Assembly: GCA_002685455.1 (NCBI GenBank)
Contig: NYXF01000047.1
Span: forward strand, 1 to 5,151
Length of the DNA: 5,151 nucleotides
Reading direction: 5' to 3'
Origin: Porticoccus sp.
GTDB taxonomy: Bacteria; Pseudomonadota; Gammaproteobacteria; Pseudomonadales; Porticoccaceae
Shown here one piece after another: positions 1 through 5,151 of the stretch. How positions within the stretch are numbered: the stretch's first letter is position 1; each line of letters opens with the position of its first letter. Position numbers and translations under genes: made by a program. The notes below the pieces were generated by a model. It did no database searches, was not told where the DNA came from, and worked only from the letters and a program-made list of their open reading frames with translations.

Positions 1-378
1 GCGTTTACGCCAACATGTTCTTCGCAACAATTGCCTGCGTTTGATGAAAAGTTTGAGGATTTTAAGAAAATGGGTATTGATGAAATATTTTGTATTTCCG
101 TTAACGACTCCTACGTGATGAATGCATGGAGCAATTATATGGGAGTTAAAAATGTACAGATGATCCCTGATGGAACTGGCCAATTTACTAGAATGATGGG
201 AATGCTTGTAAATAAAGATCATAACGGTTTTGGTATGCGTTCTTGGCGATACGCTTTAATTGCTAATAATATGGAAATTGAGCAATCCTTTATAGAACAA
301 GGACTAAATGACAGTGGTAATGACAACGATCCATATATTGAGACAAATCCAGACAATATAATAGAGTTTTTAAAATAA
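1..378 (+). CDS. Prx5-type peroxiredoxin, 5'-truncated by the window edge
   Basis: This is the C-terminal 125 residues of a thiol peroxidase that reduces hydrogen peroxide and organic hydroperoxides, probably in the cytoplasm. The reading frame is open from base 1 and begins AFTPTCSSQQLP, which is the end of the family's active-site motif PxxxTxxC; the motif proline would lie just outside the window. The peroxidatic cysteine is visible residue 6 (bases 16-18), and the active-site arginine is probably residue 80 in GMRSWRY. The segment FCISVND (30-36) and the C-terminal DPYIETNPDNIIEFLK also fit the Prx5/AhpC-TSA family. Family members are about 160 residues, so roughly 35 residues are missing upstream. 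There is no glutaredoxin domain after the peroxiredoxin fold, so it is not the Prx5-Grx hybrid. A TTG codon at 31 is not a start, because the conserved motif lies upstream of it. The iron permease gene follows after 22 bases on the same strand. Confidence 0.92.
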   Translation, partial: AFTPTCSSQQLPAFDEKFEDFKKMGIDEIFCISVNDSYVMNAWSNYMGVKNVQMIPDGTGQFTRMMGMLVNKDHNGFGMRSWRYALIANNMEIEQSFIEQGLNDSGNDNDPYIETNPDNIIEFLK

Positions 379-400
379 ATGGTTTAATTAGGCCGATGTT

Positions 401-2014
401 ATGAGACTTAGTTTTTGGGAAATAACACCTGTAGCATTATTTATTGTATTTATTGCACCAGTTGCAATTGTTCTTGTCAGTTTGACTGGAGACTATTCAG
501 ATAACTGGACTCATCTATATCAATACGTTTTAACTCGATACATAGCGAATACAGTATATTTAGTTACTGGAGTTTCAATTTTAGTAACAATAGTTGGGGT
601 AGGTACTGCGTGGCTTATAACAAATTATAACTTTACAGGAAAAAATATTTTTGAATGGGCTTTAATACTGCCTCTAGCAGTTCCACCATACATTCTTGCT
701 TATACATTTACAGGTTTATTCGACACTTATGGAACTGCAAATAATTTAATACGTGATTTATTTGATTTAGGTCGTGAATTTACTTTCTTCCCAAAAGTTC
801 GAAATGTTCCTGGTGCCATAATTGTCTTTTCATTCACTTTATATCCTTATGTTTATCTTGTAAGTAGAATGGCTTTTATAAACCAGTCACGAACCATGCT
901 TGAAGCTGGAAGAACTCTCGGATTAAATAAATTTCAAACTTTCTACAAATTAGGGATCCCAATGATTAGGCCCGCTATCATTGGTGGTTTGATGTTAGTC
1001 ATAATGGAAACAATTTCTGATTTTGGAGCAGTTGACCATTTTGCCATATCGACTTTTACCACAGGAGTATTTCGAACTTGGTATGGAATGTATGATATTG
1101 AAACTGCAAAACAATTAGCTTCATTGCTTTTAATATTTGCAGTTACGTTGATCTTGTTAGAGAGATACTCAAGAAAAAATGCAAGTTATTCCAACGCGAT
1201 GTCTCTGTACAAGCCCCTTTATTTGACAAAATTAAAAGGGATACCAAATATTTTAGCTTTCACAATTTGTTTTACTCCAATCTTCATTGGGTTTTTACTT
1301 CCAATATTAGAACTCTCATACTGGGCATTAAACTACAAGTTAGATTTCTTTAATGATAAATTTATTACAACTGCATGGAATACTTTCTATCTAGCATTGA
1401 TTGCTGCATTCCTTTGCTCACTACTTGCTGTGATAATCAATTTTTCTATACGATATAAAAGTAATAATTATTTAAAGGTAATGAGTTCTTTTCTCACTGT
1501 TGGGTATGCGGTTCCAGGGCTAATTCTTGCAATAGGTGTAATGCAAATGTTAACTTATTTTGACCAAAGTTTTATTTCAGAGATTTCTAATTTTGTTCTA
1601 ACTGGAAGTATAATAGGCCTTGTATTGGCCTATGTAATTAAATCCTATGCTTTAGCAAGCTCAACAATTGAGTCGGGATATCAGAGAATTAATTCAAGGG
1701 TAGACGATGTCGCTAGAACGCTGAAGACCTCAGGATGGTCATTATTGGCTCAAGTTCACATGCCATTACTAAAAACTAGCTTTTTAACAAGTATGTTATT
1801 AGTTGTTTCAGAAGTTATAAAAGAGCTTCCAGCTACATTAATCTTAAGACCCTTCAATTTCGATACGCTTGCTGTCTATACATATATTTATGCAGCAGAA
1901 GAGAGAATGTACGACGCCGCAGCGCCTTCAATTGCAATAGTAATGGTGGGTTTGATCCCCATAATTATATTGACTAGAATGATCAGAACATCTAGACCGG
2001 CTAGTAGGGATTAA
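401..2014 (+). CDS. fbpB: Iron(III) ABC transporter, fused two-domain permease (FbpB/AfuB/SfuB family)
   Basis: This is the inner-membrane channel of a ferric iron importer: it receives Fe3+ from a periplasmic binding protein and is driven by the adjacent ATPase. The 537 residues contain two tandem binding-protein-dependent permease domains, with about twelve hydrophobic segments (roughly 8-28, 50-75, 86-106, 137-160, 190-207, 240-254, 284-305, 325-350, 360-385, 400-418, 460-475, 508-526). The first cytoplasmic EAA loop is clear (LEAGRTLG, 167-174, then LGIPMIRP). The second (DDVARTLK, 435-442, then MPLL) has lysine where glycine is usual. Segments such as ETISDFGAVDHF (203-214), TTGVFRTWYGMYD (220-232) and KELPATLILRPFNFDTLAVYTY (474-495) are characteristic of the iron branch rather than of sugar, phosphate or thiamine permeases. 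Length is normal for the family. The start at 401 has a weak AGG at 390-392. The stop codon abuts the ATPase start. Substrate is inferred from family resemblance. Confidence 0.93.
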   Translation: MRLSFWEITPVALFIVFIAPVAIVLVSLTGDYSDNWTHLYQYVLTRYIANTVYLVTGVSILVTIVGVGTAWLITNYNFTGKNIFEWALILPLAVPPYILAYTFTGLFDTYGTANNLIRDLFDLGREFTFFPKVRNVPGAIIVFSFTLYPYVYLVSRMAFINQSRTMLEAGRTLGLNKFQTFYKLGIPMIRPAIIGGLMLVIMETISDFGAVDHFAISTFTTGVFRTWYGMYDIETAKQLASLLLIFAVTLILLERYSRKNASYSNAMSLYKPLYLTKLKGIPNILAFTICFTPIFIGFLLPILELSYWALNYKLDFFNDKFITTAWNTFYLALIAAFLCSLLAVIINFSIRYKSNNYLKVMSSFLTVGYAVPGLILAIGVMQMLTYFDQSFISEISNFVLTGSIIGLVLAYVIKSYALASSTIESGYQRINSRVDDVARTLKTSGWSLLAQVHMPLLKTSFLTSMLLVVSEVIKELPATLILRPFNFDTLAVYTYIYAAEERMYDAAAPSIAIVMVGLIPIIILTRMIRTSRPASRD

Positions 2015-2740
2015 ATGACAGCATTAGAAATAAAAGATTTGAGTCACTTCTATGTAAAAGGGAAGAATGTGCTTAGTAATGTTAATCTAGAGCTTGAAGA
2101 AGGTGAAATACTATCAATTCTTGGTCCATCTGGGTGCGGCAAAACTACATTGCTAAGAATAATTGCTGGCTTGGAGAAAGAAACAGGCGGTAGCGTTCTC
2201 ATGAACGATCAAATTATTTCAGATCATTTCCATACAGTTCTTACAGAAAATAGAGATGTTGGATTAGTTGTTCAAGAAAGAGCTTTATTTCCTCACTTAA
2301 CAATAATCAATAATGTAATGTTTGGGGTGGTTGGAAGTAAATCAGAGAGACATGCTACTGCAATGAGACTTCTTAAGTTATTTAAAGTAGAGCGATACGC
2401 CTATAATTATCCGAATGAAATTTCCAGTGGTGAACAACAGCGAGTTGCTATTGCAAGAGCAATGGCGCCAAACCCAAAAATACTATTAATGGATGAACCC
2501 TTTGGAACTCTAGATCAGTCACTTACAAACCAACTTCGTATTGAAACAAGAAAAATTTTAAAAGATAATAAAACAACATCAATTATTGTCTCACACGACT
2601 TTGATGATGCACTATCAATGTCAGATAAAGTCATTGTTATCGAAGACGGGACAATCATTCAAAGTGGCTCAGCAAAAGATATTACTCATATATCTAGAGA
2701 AAAATCAGTAAAATTCAGTAGTATTAAAGCAAATACTTAA
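2015..2740 (+). CDS. fbpC: Iron(III) ABC transporter, ATP-binding subunit (FbpC/AfuC family, short form)
   Basis: This is the cytoplasmic ATPase that powers the permease encoded immediately upstream. Of the 241 residues, visible motifs are Walker A GPSGCGKT (37-44), Q-loop Q87 in VVQERALFPHLT, signature ISSGEQQR (136-143), Walker B ILLMDEP (156-162), D-loop TLD (165-167) and H-loop histidine H194 in VSHD. The signature departs from the usual LSGGQ or LSGGEQQR: serine replaces the first glycine. Classical FbpC proteins are about 350 residues with a C-terminal regulatory, TOBE-like domain; this one ends soon after the nucleotide-binding domain. The coding start follows the permease stop with no gap, and an AGGGA at 2006-2010 gives a ribosome binding site inside the permease gene, so translational coupling is likely. 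By itself the domain could be read as a spermidine/putrescine or sulfate-type ATPase; the iron assignment rests on the neighbouring permease. Confidence 0.9.
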   Translation: MTALEIKDLSHFYVKGKNVLSNVNLELEEGEILSILGPSGCGKTTLLRIIAGLEKETGGSVLMNDQIISDHFHTVLTENRDVGLVVQERALFPHLTIINNVMFGVVGSKSERHATAMRLLKLFKVERYAYNYPNEISSGEQQRVAIARAMAPNPKILLMDEPFGTLDQSLTNQLRIETRKILKDNKTTSIIVSHDFDDALSMSDKVIVIEDGTIIQSGSAKDITHISREKSVKFSSIKANT

Positions 2741-2748
2741 TTATATTC

Positions 2749-2775
2749 TTTAAATATAGTCTATTAATATATAAT
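2749..2775 (+). promoter_or_regulatory. Possible sigma-70 type promoter for tatABC-serS
   Basis: In the gap between the iron ATPase gene and tatA there is an exact TATAAT at 2770-2775. A weak -35 candidate, TTTAAA at 2749-2754 (4 of 6 matches to TTGACA), lies 15 bases upstream, shorter than the ideal 17. Transcription would start around 2782-2784, about 25 bases before the tatA start. The gap is almost entirely A and T, so a chance TATAAT is likely; the position, at the only substantial intergenic gap, is the main support. Confidence 0.33.
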
Positions 2776-2777
2776 AG
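2761..2777 (+). repeat. Small inverted repeat followed by four T (weak terminator or operator)
   Basis: CTATTA (2761-2766) and TAATAG (2772-2777) are perfect inverted repeats separated by five bases, and TTTT follows at 2778-2781. As RNA this would be a 6-bp hairpin with one G-C pair, too weak for an efficient intrinsic terminator by usual standards. It overlaps the TATAAT hexamer, so as DNA it could be a protein-binding dyad. In such AT-rich sequence it may also be chance. Confidence 0.25.
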
Positions 2778-2796
2778 TTTTATAAGTTAATATTTT

Positions 2797-2804
2797 AAAG
2801 AGGA
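2797..2804 (+). promoter_or_regulatory. Ribosome binding site of tatA
   Basis: AAAGAGGA ends four bases before the tatA ATG at 2809. It is the clearest Shine-Dalgarno sequence in the window, consistent with tatA being the first gene of its operon and with a TatA requirement above that of TatB and TatC. It also fixes the tatA start. Confidence 0.65.
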
Positions 2805-2808
2805 CCGA

Positions 2809-2994
2809 ATGGGAATTAGTTTTTGGCAAATTTTAATTGTTGTTGCACTTCTAGTAATACTTTTTGGACGTGGCAAAATTTCTGAGCTTATGGGAGATGT
2901 TGCTAAAGGAGTAAAGAGTTTTAAAAAGGGCATCAATGATGACGATGAGCAAAAATCAATCAATAAATCAGAAGACAGTTCTACTAAAGAGTAG
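2809..2994 (+). CDS. tatA: Twin-arginine translocase subunit TatA
   Basis: TatA is the pore-forming or membrane-weakening component of the Tat system, which exports folded proteins bearing twin-arginine signal peptides across the inner membrane. The 61 residues show the family layout: a short periplasmic N-terminus with a polar glutamine (Q7), one membrane segment (about 8-19), the conserved FG hinge at F19-G20 in LFGRGKI, an amphipathic helix (about 22-41, [16 protein letters not shown]), and a charged, disordered tail rich in Asp, Glu, Lys and Ser. The length is at the short end of the family range but complete. The sequence is of alphaproteobacterial type. It is the first of three adjacent tat genes, with tatB starting 18 bases after its stop. 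Confidence 0.96.
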   Translation: MGISFWQILIVVALLVILFGRGKISELMGDVAKGVKSFKKGINDDDEQKSINKSEDSSTKE

Positions 2995-3012
2995 AAGCAA
3001 TAGTATTTTCTG

Positions 3013-3309
3013 ATGTTACCTGGAATTGGTGGAGTAGAGTATCTTGTTATTGCAGCATTAATTATAATTTTTGTTGGCCCTAAAGATCTGCCTGCTGTGC
3101 TCAGGGGTCTTGGAAAATGGTGGGGCAAGATTAGGAATTTTTCAAGAGAGTTTAAATCAAGCATTAATCAAATTGCTGCCGAGACTGGGGTAGATGATAT
3201 TAAATCATCTGTTGAAAATGCAAGTCCTAAGAATTTTACTGACGAAATGCGTGATTCAATTAACGAGACCATCATGAAGTCAGAAGATAAAAAGAGTGAA
3301 GATGAGTGA
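3013..3309 (+). CDS. tatB: Twin-arginine translocase subunit TatB
   Basis: TatB pairs with TatC to form the receptor that binds twin-arginine signal peptides before TatA is recruited. The protein begins MLPGIGGVEYLVIAAL, the standard alphaproteobacterial TatB N-terminus, with the conserved glutamate at E9, a membrane segment of about 8-21, and the GP hinge at G22-P23 in VGPKDLPAVLRGLGKWWGK. An amphipathic helix follows (about 25-55), then a polar acidic tail. At 98 residues it is shorter than many family members (E. coli TatB is 171), the loss being in the variable C-terminal tail. No good Shine-Dalgarno precedes the ATG at 3013; the start rests on the conserved N-terminus. Its last 8 bases overlap tatC. 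Confidence 0.95.
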   Translation: MLPGIGGVEYLVIAALIIIFVGPKDLPAVLRGLGKWWGKIRNFSREFKSSINQIAAETGVDDIKSSVENASPKNFTDEMRDSINETIMKSEDKKSEDE

Positions 3310-4075
3310 TCAAAAAGAAACACTCAATGATAGTAAACAGCCTTTAATCCAGCATTTAATTGAACTAAGAAGTCGTTTAATCAAATCTATCATTTTAATT
3401 TCAATATTGTTTGTGATTGCATACATATATGCAGATTCCATTTACAATTTTTTAGTCCAGCCTTATGCAGATGCTGTTGCAGGGGAAGCTGGAAGAAGAC
3501 TTATTTTTACAGCACTACATGAAACATTTTTTACATATTTAAAGGTCGCTTTATTTGCATCATTATTTGTTGCATTGCCTTTTATACTTATTCAAATATG
3601 GATATTTGTAGCGCCAGGATTGTACAAAAATGAAAAAACAGTTGTTATCCCTTATTTAGCAGCTACACCAATTCTATTTATATTAGGGGCTTCTCTGGTG
3701 TATTTCTTTATAATGCCGCTCGCAATAAAGTTTTTTTTATCATTTGAGTCAATTGGCGGACAAGGAACGTTACCAATTCAACTAGAAGCCAAAGTAAATG
3801 AATATCTTAGTTTAATTATGAGACTAATTTTTGCTTTCGGCTTAAGTTTCCAATTACCTGTATTGCTAACATTATTAGCAAGAGTCGGGTTTGTAAGCTC
3901 TGAAGGACTGAGAAAAAATAGAAAATACGTAATCGTTGGTGTTTTTGCTGTTGCAGCAATACTTACGCCTCCTGATCCCATATCGCAAATAGGCCTTGGT
4001 GTTCCTATATTAATATTGTATGAAATTTCAATATATGCAGTACGATTTATAGAGCGAAAAAGAGAGAATAAATAA
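3302..4075 (+). CDS. tatC: Sec-independent protein translocase subunit TatC
   Basis: TatC is the core membrane subunit that recognises the twin-arginine motif. The 257 residues contain HLIELRSRL (18-26), the cytoplasmic signature before the first membrane helix; the loop WIFVAPGLYKNEK (100-112), whose E111 corresponds to the signal-peptide-binding glutamate E103 of E. coli; FGLSFQLPVLLTLL (179-192) in helix 4; and TPPDPISQ (222-229) before the last helix. Six membrane segments fit approximately 30-45, 80-100, 116-145, 168-192, 208-221 and 227-246. Helix 4 has glutamine (Q184) where E. coli has glutamate, which I recall as common in alphaproteobacterial TatC. I chose ATG 3302 over an in-frame GTG at 3296 because AAAGAG (3291-3296) sits five bases before the ATG and would overlap the GTG. 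The start lies inside tatB, suggesting translational coupling and matched amounts of TatB and TatC. Confidence 0.96.
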   Translation: MSDQKETLNDSKQPLIQHLIELRSRLIKSIILISILFVIAYIYADSIYNFLVQPYADAVAGEAGRRLIFTALHETFFTYLKVALFASLFVALPFILIQIWIFVAPGLYKNEKTVVIPYLAATPILFILGASLVYFFIMPLAIKFFLSFESIGGQGTLPIQLEAKVNEYLSLIMRLIFAFGLSFQLPVLLTLLARVGFVSSEGLRKNRKYVIVGVFAVAAILTPPDPISQIGLGVPILILYEISIYAVRFIERKRENK

Positions 4076-4084
4076 TTTTATAAG

Positions 4085-5151
4085 ATGTTAGATATTAAGA
4101 AGATTAGAGAAAATGGAAAACAGCTCGATGATGCCTTAGCGAGCAGAAAGCACGAGGCGTCATCTTCTTTAATTATAGATCTTGATAGAAAAAATCGAGA
4201 CTTAATAGGTGAATTACAAGGACTTCAAGAGGAAAGAAATGCTAAATCTAAATTAATTGGAGAGCATGCTTCTAATGGCAAAAAAGATGAAGCTGAATTA
4301 CTTAAAAATGAAGTTAGTTCAATAAAAGACAAAATGCAGGAACTTGAAAACAATCAACGCATCGCAAAAGAAGAATTAAATTCATTACTTGAGTCACTGC
4401 CGAACATACCAGATGTCTCAGTTCCAATAGGAGATGAAAGCGTCAACAAAGAAATTAAGGTTGAAGGCAAAAAGAAAGAATTTTCATTTACTCCAAAAGA
4501 ACATTTTGATTTAGGTGAAGATCTAGGCAAAATGAGTTTTGATCAAGCAGCAAAAATATCCGGTGCACGTTTTGTGATCCAAAAAGGTGAATTAGCAAGA
4601 CTTGAAAGAGCCATAGCTAATTTTATGCTAGATCTGCATACAAATGAATTTGGGTATGAAGAAACTAATGTTCCTATACTTGTAAGAGATCAAGCTGCAT
4701 TTGGTACAGGTCAATTGCCAAAATTCAAGGATGATTTATTTAAAACGACAGATGATTACTGGCTTATACCAACAGCCGAAGTTCCTTTAACAAATATGAC
4801 AAGAGAGAGTGTAGTGGATGCAGTTGAACTTCCCAGACGATACGTTTCTCATACGCCTTGTTTCAGATCTGAAGCAGGTGCCGCTGGAAAAGATACTCGA
4901 GGAATTATGCGTCAACATCAGTTTTACAAAGTTGAATTGGTAAGCTTAACGTCTGAAGAAAATTCAGATGATGAGCATGAAAGAATGCTTAGTTGTGCTG
5001 AAGAAGTGCTAAAAAGACTAGGTTTGCACTATCGAGTTGTAATTTTATCCACTCAAGATATGGGTTTTTCAGCTCAGAAAACATACGATATTGAAGTATG
5101 GCTTCCAGGACAAAATGCATACAGAGAAATTTCAAGTTGCTCTAATTGTGG
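4085..5151 (+). CDS. serS: Seryl-tRNA synthetase, 3'-truncated by the window edge
   Basis: This cytoplasmic class II synthetase charges tRNA-Ser (and tRNA-Sec where present) with serine. The frame is open for 355 codons from ATG 4085 to the end of the window. Residues 1-100 are charged and helical (MLDIKKIREN, then QLQEE/ELEN-type segments), matching the N-terminal coiled-coil arm that grips the long variable arm of tRNA-Ser. The catalytic domain follows: motif 1 region around 178-199 (NFMLDLHTNEFGYEETNVPI), the serine-binding TAEVPLTN (230-237), motif 2 FRSEAGAAGKDTRG (260-273) with R261, and REISSCSNC (347-355). Motif 3 and about 70 residues lie beyond the window, judging from a usual length near 425. 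The gene begins 9 bases after tatC with only a poor Shine-Dalgarno (TAAG next to the ATG), so it probably relies on tatC read-through. tatC-serS adjacency is recurrent in Alphaproteobacteria. Confidence 0.96.
   Translation, partial: MLDIKKIRENGKQLDDALASRKHEASSSLIIDLDRKNRDLIGELQGLQEERNAKSKLIGEHASNGKKDEAELLKNEVSSIKDKMQELENNQRIAKEELNSLLESLPNIPDVSVPIGDESVNKEIKVEGKKKEFSFTPKEHFDLGEDLGKMSFDQAAKISGARFVIQKGELARLERAIANFMLDLHTNEFGYEETNVPILVRDQAAFGTGQLPKFKDDLFKTTDDYWLIPTAEVPLTNMTRESVVDAVELPRRYVSHTPCFRSEAGAAGKDTRGIMRQHQFYKVELVSLTSEENSDDEHERMLSCAEEVLKRLGLHYRVVILSTQDMGFSAQKTYDIEVWLPGQNAYREISSCSNC

Noticed and set aside
31..33. TTG as the start codon of the peroxiredoxin
   Set aside because: The frame is open to base 1 and encodes the conserved active-site segment AFTPTC upstream of this codon, so the gene is simply cut by the window edge.
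379..400. Possible promoter or iron-responsive operator before the permease
   Set aside because: The 22 bases show no promoter hexamers or recognisable Fur/Irr-type palindrome; only a weak AGG ribosome binding site is visible.
2755..2764. Tiny palindrome ATAG-T-CTAT after the iron ATPase gene
   Set aside because: A 4-bp stem with a one-base loop cannot form a stable hairpin and is expected by chance in AT-rich DNA.
2954..2965. Short AATC-type tandem repetition in the tatA tail
   Set aside because: It covers only about two and a half units, lies within the low-complexity charged tail, and needs no explanation beyond codon choice.
2787..3164. Minus-strand open frame of 125 codons across tatA and tatB
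   Set aside because: It lies opposite two well-recognised tat genes, resembles no family I know, and has no plausible context; it is a shadow frame.
3296..3301. GTG at 3296 as the tatC start
   Set aside because: It adds only two residues and overlaps the AAAGAG that is well spaced for the ATG at 3302.
3778..3981. Minus-strand open frame of 67 codons inside tatC
   Set aside because: It is wholly antisense to a conserved part of tatC and shows no recognisable domain.

Overview
The window is a compact, AT-rich bacterial segment in which every gene lies on the + strand with very short gaps or overlaps. It holds six protein genes: the 3' part of a Prx5-type peroxiredoxin, a two-gene iron(III) ABC importer (fused permease plus ATPase), a complete tatA-tatB-tatC set, and the 5' part of serS. 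Gene order tatABC-serS, the N-terminus of TatB (MLPGIGG) and the TatA segment LFGRGKI...[15 protein letters not shown] are typical of Alphaproteobacteria. The low G+C (about one third by eye, not calculated), the preference for AGA arginine codons and the tight packing suggest a streamlined marine lineage such as SAR11/Pelagibacterales or HIMB59-like bacteria. That placement is inference, not proof.

Layout: 1-378 is the peroxiredoxin, cut at its 5' end just upstream of the peroxidatic cysteine motif. After 22 bases comes the iron permease (401-2014), whose stop codon directly abuts the start of the ATPase gene (2015-2740). A 68-base, very AT-rich gap (2741-2808) is the longest non-coding stretch and the only plausible operon boundary. 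It contains a TATAAT hexamer inside a small dyad and a good ribosome binding site for tatA. Then follow tatA (2809-2994), tatB (3013-3309), tatC (3302-4075, overlapping tatB by 8 bases) and serS (from 4085, running off the end).

Functionally, the first block would remove peroxides and import ferric iron; no periplasmic iron-binding protein is present, so it must be encoded elsewhere or upstream. The second block encodes a complete three-component twin-arginine translocase for folded proteins, apparently co-transcribed with seryl-tRNA synthetase. I see no RNA gene, mobile element, CRISPR array or integration site. The window looks like ordinary core genome. The points worth a second look are modest: an unusual ABC signature motif, an ATPase without the usual C-terminal domain, a degenerate second EAA loop in the permease, a short TatB, and the dyad over the putative tatA promoter.
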